Numbered from the stretch's first letter, positions 20,974 through 29,621 are shown. The stretch is DNA of 64,000 bases from Enemella evansiae (GCA_017255395.1 JAFKDC010000001.1:186001-250000), one strand, 5' to 3'. Program-made: numbers and translations. The notes: a model not told the origin generated them from the sequence alone.

Positions 20974-22494
20974 TCAGCCGCCAGAGCTGCTCCGCAGCAG
21001 CGGCAGCGCCTCGGCGGGCCGGGCCGGATGGGTGAAACGGACCATCGTGGCCCCCGCCGCGACCGGTTCGACCGTGCAGACCAGCCGGGGGCCGTCCGTC
21101 AGGGTGATATCGCTGTCCCATGCGCTGCGCTCGCGCAGCACCAGCACGAACTCGCGGATCTCCTGCCAGATCGGGCTTGGCTGGCATTTTTCCTGCCAGT
21201 CCCGCGTCGCATCGACGATGGTGACCTCGGCAAAGGCGCTGTCGGGGTCGCATTTCCATTGCGCACGGTAGGCCGCATTCGAGAAGGTCAGGACGCCCAG
21301 CCGCGAGAAGACCGCCACACCTTCGGGAAAGCAGTCGAGCACCGATTGCGTCAGTTCGAGCTCTGACCGGAAGCGGCGGGTCAGCGAGATCTCGGCGCTG
21401 ATGTCCTCGATCAGGAAGGCCACGGCGCCGTCGGGATGCGGGCGGCCGGTGATCTTGTAGGTCAGGCCCGACGGCAGGTTCCATGTTTCGCAATAGCGGT
21501 CTTCGCGCGCGGCAGAGACCACGTCATACAGCTTGCCCCGCCAGCTGGTGTAATTCTTCGGCTCGGGCATCATGCGGCTTTCGCGCATGTGGTCGAAGAA
21601 GGACAGCAGGTTGGGCTTGGCCGACAGGAAGTCCACCGGCAAATGCGTCAGGTCCAGCAGTGCCGGGTTGAACAGCACCAGCTGGCGGTCCCTGTCGAAG
21701 ACGGCCAGCCCGATGGGCAGATGGGCGAAGGTCTTCGTCAGGGTCTGCACGAAGTTGCGCTGCGCCATCTCGGCGTTCACGAGGCTGTCGATGCTCTTGG
21801 CGTAATGCATCCAGCCGCAAGAGATCGGCCGCGACGAGATTTCGAACCAGCTGACCTGTGTCCCGCCTTGCCTGCGCAGGCTGACGCGGGTGCTGCGGGC
21901 GGTGCCATGTTCTGGCAGCGGCAGTGCGAAGGGGCAGACCTCGGGGCGGTCGTGCCTGGCGTCACGGCACAGCTCTGCGTAGGCCTCGTTGTGCCAGATC
22001 ACGGCGCCATCCTCGTCCATCTCCCAGACCGGTTCCGGCGCGCGCAGCGCAATGTCGGACAGCCGGTCGAATTCCGGCAGCAGGGCGGCGGCGCGAAAGA
22101 CGGCGGCGGCGCCGTCGGGCACGCAGGACAGCGTCAGCCGCAGCCCGTCGGCCAGCGGCTCTGCGGTCAGGGTGCATTCGTCCAGCAGGGCGCAGTGCCA
22201 GACCCGGTGGCTGTCCGGTGCCCGTGCGGGCAGGTCGGGAAAGCCGGCAGAGAAGGCCTCGCGCAGCGGCTCCCAGTCCAGTCCGATCAGTGAGGGGCGG
22301 TCAAGCAGGGTGACGAGGTCCGGGCTGTGATCGACGACACGGCCATTGCGCATCAGCAGGACAGAGTTCAGTCGGCCCGCGTCGGGCAGGCGCCGCCCGC
22401 GCGTCTGCCTGCCGATCGCCAGCAACAGACCCAGTGCCAGAAGAACGGCAATGCCGACCCCGGCACCGATCGCCAGAAAGAGTATATCCTCCAA
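20974..22494 (-). CDS. Membrane-anchored PAS-domain protein without kinase domain (DivL-like candidate)
   Basis: 506 aa. Residues about 5-27 form one N-terminal membrane helix (ILFLAIGAGVGIAVLLALGL). Several PAS-like segments follow, for example around APEPVWEMDEDGAVIWHNEA, FAHLPIGLAVFDRDRQLVLF and LDCFPEGVAVFSRLGVLTFS. No HisKA or HATPase motifs follow and the protein ends after the last PAS. Kinase-less PAS proteins of this build are known in Rhodobacterales as DivL, a regulator of the CckA-ChpT-CtrA relay, and I recall divL lying near reg genes in Rhodobacter. That identity is an inference. It lies upstream of tsaE and 82 bp downstream of regB on the same strand. Confidence 0.75.
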   Translation of the reverse strand: MEDILFLAIGAGVGIAVLLALGLLLAIGRQTRGRRLPDAGRLNSVLLMRNGRVVDHSPDLVTLLDRPSLIGLDWEPLREAFSAGFPDLPARAPDSHRVWHCALLDECTLTAEPLADGLRLTLSCVPDGAAAVFRAAALLPEFDRLSDIALRAPEPVWEMDEDGAVIWHNEAYAELCRDARHDRPEVCPFALPLPEHGTARSTRVSLRRQGGTQVSWFEISSRPISCGWMHYAKSIDSLVNAEMAQRNFVQTLTKTFAHLPIGLAVFDRDRQLVLFNPALLDLTHLPVDFLSAKPNLLSFFDHMRESRMMPEPKNYTSWRGKLYDVVSAAREDRYCETWNLPSGLTYKITGRPHPDGAVAFLIEDISAEISLTRRFRSELELTQSVLDCFPEGVAVFSRLGVLTFSNAAYRAQWKCDPDSAFAEVTIVDATRDWQEKCQPSPIWQEIREFVLVLRERSAWDSDITLTDGPRLVCTVEPVAAGATMVRFTHPARPAEALPLLRSSSGG

Positions 22495-22576
22495 ATCCCG
22501 GTTCCTTCCCCAACCGCCCCCGCCAACCTGTGTAGAATTCCTTGGTTAACAGGACGTTAAGGTCTCCCTGGCCGGA

Positions 22577-23968
22577 CTATACCTCTATAAGACGATTCTC
22601 TCCCATAGGTTTCCCGGGCGGATGGCTTTCCGCCACGACCTTCGACCGGGGCCAGGCGACTTCGACGATGGCGCCACGGCGCTCTCCGGCGTTGTGCACG
22701 GGCGAGAAGGGATCGGACCCGTTGGCAAAGCCCAGTTCCGCGCCGCTGCGCTCCAGCAGGGTCTTGGCGATGAACAGGCCAAGGCCCATGCCCTCGTATT
22801 CGGGGCGCTGCTTGCGGTCGGCGTCGGACCGGCGGCGGCGCATGAAGGGATCGCCCATGCGCCCCAGCAGGTGGGGCGGAAAGCCGCGCCCGTCGTCGAG
22901 GATGCGGATCGAGACAAGGTCGTCGGTCCACATCGCTTCGATCCAGACGGTCGTGCGGGCAAAGTCCACCGCGTTCTGCACGAGGTTGCGCAGCCCGTGG
23001 ATAATCTCGGGGCGGCGCAGGATCAGCGGCTGGTTGTAGCCGCCGCCCGGACCGGGGCCGCTTTCGATGACGATCTCCTTGCCGCGGTCCTGATGCGGTT
23101 CCGCGGCCTCTCGGATGACCTCGATCAATGGCGCCTGGCGCATGTGCAGGTCGTCTTTTCCGGCCCGCCCCATGCCGCGCAGGATGTCGCGGCAGCGGTC
23201 CGCCTGTTCGCGGATCAGCAGCGCGTCCTCACGCTGGTCGCCCTCCAGCTCTTCTGCCAGTTCCGACGAGGTCAGCTTTATCGTCGCCAGCGGCGTGCCC
23301 AGTTCATGGGCCGCCGCCGCGACGACGCCGCCCAGGTCGTTCAGCTTCTGCGCGCGGGCCAGCGCCATCTGCGTCGCGGCCAGCGCATCGGACATGGAAT
23401 GCATCTCGCGCGTGATCCGGCGCGAATAGACAGAGATGAAGACCACCGCGATGACGATGGCAACCCATTGCCCGTAAACGAAGATATCCGGTATTCGCAG
23501 GACAAAGCCCTCGTCCGTGCGCAGCGGCATATGGTATTCCACCATGGCCGAGACAAGGAACAGCGCTGTGGCGCCAAGGATCACCGTCGAGCGCAGCGAC
23601 AGCACCGCCGCCGAGACGGTGACCGGCCCCAGAACCAGCAGAGAGAAGGGATTGTGCAGCCCGCCGGTCAGGAACAGCAGGAAACACAGCTGCAAGAGGT
23701 CGAACATCACCATCAGGAAGTTCTCGCCCTCGCTCAGGCGCTTGTTTTCCGGAAAGATGAAGATCGCGACGAGGTTGCCGACCACTGAGATCCCGACCGC
23801 AAGGTAGCACAGCCCCAGTTCCAGTTGCAGGTTGTAGAGCCGTTGCGCGATCACGATCGCGGATAATTGACCGACCACCGCGAACCAGCGCAGAAGGATC
23901 ATGGTGCGCAGGCGAATCCAGTTGCCGCGCTGGCGCGCGCCCAGCAAACCCAGTTCGGTATCGGCCAT
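22577..23968 (-). CDS. regB: RegB (PrrB), redox-sensing membrane histidine kinase
   Basis: Sensor kinase of the global redox system controlling respiration, CO2 and N2 fixation and, where present, photosynthesis genes. It is 463 aa from the ATG at 23968 (MADTELGLLGARQRGNWIRL); much longer upstream frames overlap senC and are rejected. The N-terminal half has six membrane segments. The quinone-binding region FLLFLTGGLHNPF is at about residues 96-108. The phospho-accepting His is H221 in AAAAHELGTPLATIKL. The redox-active Cys is C259 in DRCRDILRGMGRAGKDDL. N box QNAVD and G boxes DDGRGFP and GMGLGLF are intact. It is divergent from senC-regA. Confidence 0.97.
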   Translation of the reverse strand: MADTELGLLGARQRGNWIRLRTMILLRWFAVVGQLSAIVIAQRLYNLQLELGLCYLAVGISVVGNLVAIFIFPENKRLSEGENFLMVMFDLLQLCFLLFLTGGLHNPFSLLVLGPVTVSAAVLSLRSTVILGATALFLVSAMVEYHMPLRTDEGFVLRIPDIFVYGQWVAIVIAVVFISVYSRRITREMHSMSDALAATQMALARAQKLNDLGGVVAAAAHELGTPLATIKLTSSELAEELEGDQREDALLIREQADRCRDILRGMGRAGKDDLHMRQAPLIEVIREAAEPHQDRGKEIVIESGPGPGGGYNQPLILRRPEIIHGLRNLVQNAVDFARTTVWIEAMWTDDLVSIRILDDGRGFPPHLLGRMGDPFMRRRRSDADRKQRPEYEGMGLGLFIAKTLLERSGAELGFANGSDPFSPVHNAGERRGAIVEVAWPRSKVVAESHPPGKPMGENRLIEV

Positions 23969-24046
23969 CTGCGCCCTTTTGCCCCTCTTGCACCTGCGGC
24001 TTGGTCCTGTAACTCCCACTCTGTAACCGCTTGAGAGGCCCGAGTC

Positions 24047-24658
24047 ATGCAGCGTCTTGCCGCAATCGCCGCTTCCGTCGCCGTTGTCGCCCTTGTGGGT
24101 GGCGGCTGGCTTTACACGATGCAGTCCTCGGGGTCGGACGCCTTCGCCCAGTGCCGCAACGGCACCGCGGCGGGCGAGATCGGTGGCCCCTTCGAACTGC
24201 TGAACGCGCAGGGCGAGACGGTGACCGACACCGACGTCATCACAGAGCCGACGCTGGTCTACTTCGGCTATACCTTCTGCCCGGACATCTGTCCCTTCGA
24301 CATGGCGCGCAACGCCGAGGCGGTGGATGTGCTGGCAGAGCGCGGCTATAGCGCGACGCCGGTCTTCATCAGCATCGACCCGGCCCGCGACACGCCCGAG
24401 GCGGTCGGTGACTTTGCCTCGAACCTGCACGACAAGGCGATCGGTCTGACCGGCTCGCCCGAGCAGGTGAAGGCCGCCGCCGACGCCTATCGCACCTACT
24501 ACAAGGCGCAGGACAGTGGCGACGAGTTCTATCTGGTGGACCACATGACCTTTACCTACCTCGTCCTGCCCGACGAGGGCTTTGTCGACTTCTTCCGGCG
24601 CGAGGCCACGCCGGAGCAGATGGCCGATACGGTCGCCTGCTACATTGACGCCTCCTGA
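24047..24658 (+). CDS. senC: SenC/PrrC, SCO1-family copper chaperone
   Basis: Membrane-anchored periplasmic thiol/copper protein required for cytochrome oxidase copper insertion and linked to RegB signalling in Rhodobacter. It is 203 aa, with a hydrophobic N-terminal segment at residues 4-24. The copper site is C78 and C82 in YTFCPDICPFDM, with H166 in VDHMTFTYLV. FISIDPARDTPEAV is the SCO signature. It starts 78 bp from regB on the opposite strand and lies 83 bp before regA, the usual reg-locus order. Confidence 0.95.
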   Translation: MQRLAAIAASVAVVALVGGGWLYTMQSSGSDAFAQCRNGTAAGEIGGPFELLNAQGETVTDTDVITEPTLVYFGYTFCPDICPFDMARNAEAVDVLAERGYSATPVFISIDPARDTPEAVGDFASNLHDKAIGLTGSPEQVKAAADAYRTYYKAQDSGDEFYLVDHMTFTYLVLPDEGFVDFFRREATPEQMADTVACYIDAS

Positions 24659-24741
24659 CAGGCACTTAGGTTGCGTTTGACCATAAGTTGAGGCGCGGGT
24701 AAGACTTTCTCCCACGGCTGGGAAATGTTGGAGGACCATCA

Positions 24742-25296
24742 GTGGCGGATCGCGATCAGGACGACCTTGGCCCGGACAAGTCCCTTCTTCTGGTGGACGA
24801 TGACGAGCCGTTCCTGAGACGCCTCGCCAAGGCGATGGAAAAGCGCGGTTTCGATGTCGAGATGGCGGGATCGGTTGCCGCCGGGACGGCCATCGCCACG
24901 GCCCGGCCCCCGGCCTATGCCGTGGTCGACCTGCGGCTGGAAGACGGCAACGGGCTGGATGTGGTCGAGGTACTGCGCGAGAAGCGGCCCGACAGCCGGA
25001 TCGTCGTTCTGACCGGCTATGGCGCCATTGCCACCGCCGTTGCCGCGGTCAAGATCGGCGCCACCGACTACCTGTCCAAGCCTGCGGACGCGACCGACAT
25101 CACCAATGCGCTGCTGGCGCGCGGCGACGACCTGCCGCCGCCGCCGGAAAACCCCATGAGCGCCGACCGCGTGCGGTGGGAACACATCCAGCGCGTCTAC
25201 GAGCTGTGCGACCGCAACGTGTCGGAAACCGCGCGGCGGCTGAACATGCACCGGCGCACGCTGCAACGTATCCTCGCCAAACGCTCGCCGCGCTGA
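24742..25296 (+). CDS. regA: RegA (PrrA), redox response regulator
   Basis: DNA-binding response regulator phosphorylated by RegB. It is 184 aa, starting at GTG 24742 with GGAGG upstream. The receiver domain has the acidic pocket LLLVDDDEPFL, phospho-site D63 in AYAVVDLRLEDGNGLD and K-loop YLSKPADATDITNALLA. A proline linker LPPPPENPMSADRVRW follows. The Fis-type helix-turn-helix EHIQRVYELCDRNVSETARR plus LNMHRRTLQRIL at the C-terminus is essentially that of Rhodobacter RegA. No hvrA gene follows; the next gene is convergent thpR. Confidence 0.97.
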   Translation: MADRDQDDLGPDKSLLLVDDDEPFLRRLAKAMEKRGFDVEMAGSVAAGTAIATARPPAYAVVDLRLEDGNGLDVVEVLREKRPDSRIVVLTGYGAIATAVAAVKIGATDYLSKPADATDITNALLARGDDLPPPPENPMSADRVRWEHIQRVYELCDRNVSETARRLNMHRRTLQRILAKRSPR

Positions 25297-25378
25297 TCGC
25301 CGCAGCGACAGGGCAAGGCGCGCGGTCCCGGCGCGGCCTTCAGCATCCGGTGCTGACGCCCTCTTACCGGGCGCCGGG

Positions 25379-25909
25379 TCAAGAGCCGGTCAGCGGATAG
25401 CGGGCCCGCTCTTCGTGCCGGGCGCCGTCCGGGTGCAGGACCGAGGAAAACAGCCCGAAGCTGTCGCAGGCAAAGGGCCCCAGCGCCCCGGGCGGGATCG
25501 CCGCAAGGCCCAGCGTGGCGGCCCGCTTGTCGCGCGTGCGCAGCAGGGTCACATGCGGGCGGAAACGCCGTCGGGGCAGGGCCATGCCGATGCCGTGCAG
25601 GCGCGAGCGGATGCGGTCGTGCAGGTCCGTCAGCGCCGCGCCTCCCTCGGCCTGTACGGCGACCACGCGGTTCAGCCGACCCCCGAAGACCGCGCCGCCA
25701 TGAAAATGCAGCGCGATGGCCGGGGCGCGGATGCTGCGCAGCGCGGCGTCGATTTCGGGCAGCGCCTCGGCGGGGGTCTCGCCAAGGAAGGCCAGCGTCA
25801 GGTGCAGCGTGTCCACATCCACGGCGCGGCCTTCCGGCATGCCGTCCTGAAGGTCCGACAGCAGGTCCAGCGCCTCTTCCGGCAGGCTCAGCGCAAGGAA
25901 AAGCCGCAT
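25379..25909 (-). CDS. thpR: ThpR, RNA 2',3'-cyclic phosphodiesterase (2H family)
   Basis: 2H phosphoesterase that opens 2',3'-cyclic phosphates on RNA. It is 176 aa from the ATG at 25909 (MRLFLALSLPEEALDLLSDL). The two HxTx motifs are H36-T38 (LHLTLAFLGE) and H119-T121 (RPHVTLLRTRDK). The RLN and PPGALGPFACDSFGLFSSVL segments are typical. Its ATG overlaps the stop of the PfkB gene upstream (TGATG), so the two are translated from one message. It converges with regA. Confidence 0.9.
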   Translation of the reverse strand: MRLFLALSLPEEALDLLSDLQDGMPEGRAVDVDTLHLTLAFLGETPAEALPEIDAALRSIRAPAIALHFHGGAVFGGRLNRVVAVQAEGGAALTDLHDRIRSRLHGIGMALPRRRFRPHVTLLRTRDKRAATLGLAAIPPGALGPFACDSFGLFSSVLHPDGARHEERARYPLTGS

Positions 25910-26850
25910 CAGAGCCGGTCCAGCTCCGTCAGCGTCAGCATCCGGGCATAGTCGTCGGGCAGGCACAGCTGCGTGCCCGCGCTTTGCACGGCGGCAGAGG
26001 CGGCAGCGGCCCCGCGGCGCAGTGCCTCGGGGGCGTTCTGCCCCTCGGCCAGCGCCATGACGAAGGCCCCGACAAAGCTGTCGCCCGCGCCGATGGCGCT
26101 GACCACGGTCTCGTTCTCCGCCGTCACGCGCCACAGCCCGTCGCCATCCGCCATGACCGACCCGTCCTTGCCGCGCGCGATGATGACGATCCGCGCCGCA
26201 CCGCGCTGGCGCAGGGTCTCGGCAAAGCGGGCGCTGTCCTCGCGGGTCGCCAGCGGGTCACCTGCCAGCTCCATCGCCTCGTGGCTGTCCATGCGCAGCA
26301 CATAGGGCGCGGGCTGCGGGCCGACCGCCTGCGCCGCCAGATGCGGGCCGGAGGTGTCGACGACCACGCGCCGCTGCCCGAGCCGGTCGCAGGCGCGGGT
26401 GATCCAGCCCGGCTGTGCCCCCGGCGGCATGGACCCCGACAGGACGACAAAGGCATCCCCGACGGCGCTTTCCACGATCCGGTCGAGCACAGCGTCGAGG
26501 TCCCCGCCGCCCCATGTCGGGCCGGTCAGGACAAAGCGGTACTGTTCGCCCGTGCCCTCGTCGGTGACGGAAAAGCTGCGCCGCGTCTGCCCGGGCGCGG
26601 GCACCTCCAGCAGGTCGAGACCCTGCGTCTGCAACAGCGCCCGCAGCGCCTCGCCGTTCGGGCCACCCAGCGCCACCAGCGCCCGGGCCTGCCCGCCAAG
26701 TTGCGTGATGGCGCGGGCCACGTTGACGCCGCCGCCGCCGGGCTCCGCCGTCTCGGGGGCGCAGCGCAGTTTCGGCCCGGGCCGCACGAAGGCCGCAGAA
26801 GTCGCGAGGTCCAGCGCGGGGTTCAGGGTGACGGTGAGGATCTCTGTCAT
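25909..26850 (-). CDS. pfkB: PfkB-family sugar-phosphate kinase, 1-phosphofructokinase-like
   Basis: Ribokinase-fold kinase, 313 aa from the ATG at 26850, which has AAGGAG upstream. The start MTEILTVTLNPALDLATS and the substrate motif GGGGVNVARAITQLGG match the LacC/FruK/PfkB-2 subgroup, which phosphorylates fructose-1-P, fructose-6-P or tagatose-6-P. The C-terminal ATP/anion-hole signature is SAIGAGDSFVGAFVMALAEG with the catalytic Asp. No PTS or fructose genes accompany it; the neighbours are thpR (1-nt overlap) and divergent gltX. The exact hexose phosphate cannot be told from sequence. Confidence 0.83.
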   Translation of the reverse strand: MTEILTVTLNPALDLATSAAFVRPGPKLRCAPETAEPGGGGVNVARAITQLGGQARALVALGGPNGEALRALLQTQGLDLLEVPAPGQTRRSFSVTDEGTGEQYRFVLTGPTWGGGDLDAVLDRIVESAVGDAFVVLSGSMPPGAQPGWITRACDRLGQRRVVVDTSGPHLAAQAVGPQPAPYVLRMDSHEAMELAGDPLATREDSARFAETLRQRGAARIVIIARGKDGSVMADGDGLWRVTAENETVVSAIGAGDSFVGAFVMALAEGQNAPEALRRGAAAASAAVQSAGTQLCLPDDYARMLTLTELDRL

Positions 26851-26961
26851 CGTGGTCTCCTTCGGGCGCAGGAAAGGCCATACGGGTGGCTCATGCAAAC
26901 CGGAATCTGGACAAAGCCGCCGCCTTGTGAAAACACCGCCCCCTGTCAGGAGGCCCTTGTC

Positions 26962-28281
26962 ATGACCGTCACCCGCTTTGCACCCTCGCCCACCGGTTAC
27001 ATCCACGTCGGAAACCTGCGGACCGCGCTGTTCAATCATCTGATCGCCCGCAAGACCGGCGGCACCTTCGTGCTGCGGATCGACGACACCGATCCCGAAC
27101 GCTCGAAAGAGGCCTATGTCGACGCGATCAAGCAGGATCTCGAATGGCTGGGCCTGACCTGGGACCGGGTCGAGCGGCAGTCGCAGCGGCTGGACCGCTA
27201 TCACGAGGCCGCCGACCGGCTGCGCGAGATGGGCCGCTTCTACGAGGCGTGGGAGACGCCGACGGAACTGGACCTGAAGCGCAAGAAGCAGCTGAACATG
27301 GGCAAGCCGCCGGTCTATGACCGCGCCGCGCTGGCGCTGTCCGAGGACGACAAGGCCAAGATGCGCGAAGAGCGCGGGCCGGGCGTCTGGCGCTTCAAGC
27401 TGGACCAGGAGCGCATCGCCTGGGAAGACGGTATCCTCGGCGAGGTGTCGATTGACGCGGCCAGCGTCTCGGACCCGGTGCTGATCCGCGCTGACGGGCA
27501 GTTCCTGTATACGCTGGCCTCGGTCGTGGACGATATCGACATGGGCATCACCCATGTCGTGCGCGGCAACGACCACGTGACCAATACCGCGACGCAGATC
27601 CAGATGATCCGCGCGCTGGGCGGCGAGCCGCCCGCCTTCGCCCACCATTCGCTGCTGACCGGAGCGCAGGGCGAGTCGCTGTCCAAGCGCCTTGGCACCC
27701 TGTCGCTGCGCGACCTGCGCGAAAGCGGGGTCGAGCCCGAGGCGCTGTTGTCGCTGATGGCGCGGCTGGGGTCGAGCCAGCCGGTCGAGCTGCGGATGTC
27801 GCTGGACGAGATCGCCGAGGGCTTCGAGCTGTCGCAGTTCGGATCGGCGCCGACGAAGTTCGACGTGCAGGACCTGTACCCGCTGACCGCGCGCAAGCTG
27901 CACGGCCTGCCGCTGGAGGCGGTGGCCGAAGAGATCGCCGCGCTGGGTGTGCCGGAGGACAGGGCCGGGGCCTTCTGGTCGGTGGTGCGCGAGAACATCA
28001 CCACCCGCAAGGACATGGCCGACTGGTGGGCGCTGTTCCGTGACGGCGCCGCGCCGCTGGTGGCAGACGAGGACCGCGATTTCGTCGCCGAGGCGCTGGG
28101 GATGCTGGGCGAGCCGCCCTACGACTCCGGAACCTGGGGGGCCTGGACCTCTGCGGTGAAAGAGGCGACGGGCCGCAAGGGCAAGGGGCTGTTCATGCCG
28201 CTGCGCAAGGCCGTGACGGGCCTCGAGCGCGGGCCGGAGATGGCCGAGGTCATGCCGCTGCTGCAGAAGAAGCCGGGCTGA
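26962..28281 (+). CDS. gltX: Glutamyl-tRNA synthetase (short, GltX2-like paralogue)
   Basis: Class I synthetase charging tRNA-Glu. It is 439 aa from the ATG at 26962 with AGGAGG upstream; a far longer open frame upstream is spurious. The HIGH-type motif is PSPTGYIHVGNLRTALFN (H15) and the KMSKS-type motif is ESLSKRLG (K242). DDTDPERSKE and GNDHVTNTATQIQMIRALGG are diagnostic. The length is below the usual about 470 aa. The shorter form is what I expect for the second GluRS that many alphaproteobacteria carry, so specificity (tRNA-Glu versus tRNA-Gln) is open. Confidence 0.93.
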   Translation: MTVTRFAPSPTGYIHVGNLRTALFNHLIARKTGGTFVLRIDDTDPERSKEAYVDAIKQDLEWLGLTWDRVERQSQRLDRYHEAADRLREMGRFYEAWETPTELDLKRKKQLNMGKPPVYDRAALALSEDDKAKMREERGPGVWRFKLDQERIAWEDGILGEVSIDAASVSDPVLIRADGQFLYTLASVVDDIDMGITHVVRGNDHVTNTATQIQMIRALGGEPPAFAHHSLLTGAQGESLSKRLGTLSLRDLRESGVEPEALLSLMARLGSSQPVELRMSLDEIAEGFELSQFGSAPTKFDVQDLYPLTARKLHGLPLEAVAEEIAALGVPEDRAGAFWSVVRENITTRKDMADWWALFRDGAAPLVADEDRDFVAEALGMLGEPPYDSGTWGAWTSAVKEATGRKGKGLFMPLRKAVTGLERGPEMAEVMPLLQKKPG

Positions 28282-28397
28282 GGCGCGGGCCGAGGGGGCG
28301 GTCTAACTGTTGTTAGAAGAGCCCCCGACGCGAAACGTGGCAGCCGGTTGCGCCAGCGCCCGGTTTGCGCAGGGTCTTGTGCGAGTGGCGGCGGTTG

Positions 28398-28460
28398 GAG
28401 GGGGGCTCTGCCCCCGCGCGCTGCGCGCGCTCCCCCGGGATATTTTTGGACAGAAGAAAC
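28398..28460. repeat. Dispersed GC-rich repeat, copy 1
   Basis: It contains the hairpin GGGGGCTCTGCCCCC (28401-28415), a second GC palindrome CGCGCGCTGCGCGCG, and the tail CCCGGGATATTTTTGGACAG. It lies between gltX and the minus-strand gene at 28468. The same 15-bp hairpin plus a related tail occurs at 61554-61613, and a related tail at 31448-31480. Elements of this form are, from memory, widespread between genes in Rhodobacteraceae. Confidence 0.7.
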
Positions 28461-28467
28461 GGCTGGC

Positions 28468-29034
28468 TCACCCGGATTTGCGGTGTGGGGTGATGAGCCG
28501 TGACAGGTGGTGGTCGACCGTGGCGGTTTCCTCGGGTGTTAGGGCCTGCGCGCGGGGGTAGAGCGGCGCGGCGCGGTCGTTGTGGATGGGCGCCTCCCAG
28601 CCGGTGGTGGTTTCGAAGAACTGGGCCGCGCCCTCGGGGCCGAAGTGGTGCAGATAGCCCTGTATGACGACATCGAGATAGCTGAGCAGGATGCCGTTGC
28701 CGGGGCCGGGATCCGTCGTGCGGCCCTCGGCGATGGCGTAGATCGCAATCTCGGTGGCGTCGCTGGTGTGGTCGATCTGGTCCGTGCCGTCGCGGCGCAG
28801 GTAGGCGGCCTCGCGCAGGTCGAGGGCGGGCCAGCCCTCGGGCGGGACGGGCGCGATGAGGCCCTCGATGACCGAGGCGGGGTCGGGTACGGCGGTCAGG
28901 AAGCAGAGGTCGCGTTCGGGCACGGCGCGCCAGGCTCGGCGCCAGCCGTGGGCGCTGGCCTTGTGGACCGGGGCGAAGCCATGGGTGGCGTGGTTCACGA
29001 GGGAGCCATAGCCGAAGAAATAGGCATGTTTCAT
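28468..29034 (-). CDS. Gamma-glutamylcyclotransferase-fold (AIG2/GGCT-like) protein
   Basis: 188 aa from the ATG at 29034. The N-terminal MKHAYFFGYGSLVN is the GGCT substrate-loop motif YGSL. The acidic residue position expected for catalysis may be in VIEGLIAPVPPEGWPALDLR and DLREAAYLRRD. The fold cyclises gamma-glutamyl amines in other proteins, but the substrate here is unknown. It is divergent from the Rrf2 regulator at 29130 with 95 bp between starts, so the regulator could act on it. No other partner is visible. Confidence 0.75.
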   Translation of the reverse strand: MKHAYFFGYGSLVNHATHGFAPVHKASAHGWRRAWRAVPERDLCFLTAVPDPASVIEGLIAPVPPEGWPALDLREAAYLRRDGTDQIDHTSDATEIAIYAIAEGRTTDPGPGNGILLSYLDVVIQGYLHHFGPEGAAQFFETTTGWEAPIHNDRAAPLYPRAQALTPEETATVDHHLSRLITPHRKSG

Positions 29035-29129
29035 GCGGCCACTAACCCTGTGCATTGATGCAAGTCAAATGCGGCTTTGCCGGGGCGGTGTAAGGTGCCT
29101 GCGCCATTTGTGTCCCGGAGGAGCCCTAC

Positions 29130-29621
29130 GTGCGCGTCACCAAGAGAACCAATATCGCCATGCGTGTCCTGATGTTCTGCGCCGGGAATCCCGGGCGGCT
29201 GGTGACGAAACACGAGATCGCCGGGCGCTGCAATGCCTCGGAGAACCACCTGGCGCAGGTCATCAACCAATTGGCGCAGCTGGGCTTTCTGAGCACGCAA
29301 CGCGGCCGGAACGGCGGGCTGATGCTGGCCCGGCCAGCGGGGAATATCGTCATCGGCGATGTGTTCCGGGCGCTCGAGGCGCCGGTGCCGCTGGCCGAGT
29401 GCTTTGCCGACGTGGACAATACCTGCCCGCTGACCCGGGCCTGCCGGTTGCGGGATGCGCTGGCGCAGGCGGCGCAGGCCTTCTACGCCACGCTCGACCC
29501 GATCACGCTGGAGGATCTGGTCTGCGACAATGCCGACCTGATGACCATTCTCGCCCCAAAGGGCCTGTGTCGTGCGAAAATCGACGCGGGCGTCCTTGTC
29601 AATGCCGGTGACCTGCACTAG
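29130..29621 (+). CDS. Rrf2-family regulator, NsrR-like, with three-cysteine cluster motif
   Basis: 163 aa, starting at GTG 29130 with CGGAGGAG upstream. The N-terminal winged helix reads TNIAMRVLMFCAGNPGRLVT, with recognition helix ENHLAQVINQLAQLGFLST and wing RGRNGGLMLARP. The Fe-S ligand motif is C91-x7-C99-x5-C105 (ECFADVDNTCPLTRACRL), as in nitric-oxide sensor NsrR rather than IscR. It starts beside a divergent GGCT-like gene and ends about 10-15 bp before the glycine riboswitch. NO sensing is inferred from the motif; target genes are not identified. Confidence 0.85.
   Translation: MRVTKRTNIAMRVLMFCAGNPGRLVTKHEIAGRCNASENHLAQVINQLAQLGFLSTQRGRNGGLMLARPAGNIVIGDVFRALEAPVPLAECFADVDNTCPLTRACRLRDALAQAAQAFYATLDPITLEDLVCDNADLMTILAPKGLCRAKIDAGVLVNAGDLH

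Noticed and set aside
23969-24739. Upstream extension of regB across senC
   Set aside because: senC is intact on the other strand, and the regB start at 23968 matches the known protein N-terminus.
25984-26961. Upstream extension of gltX
   Set aside because: It is antisense to the PfkB gene. The AGGAGG site and the canonical N-terminus MTVTRFAPSPTG fix the start at 26962.
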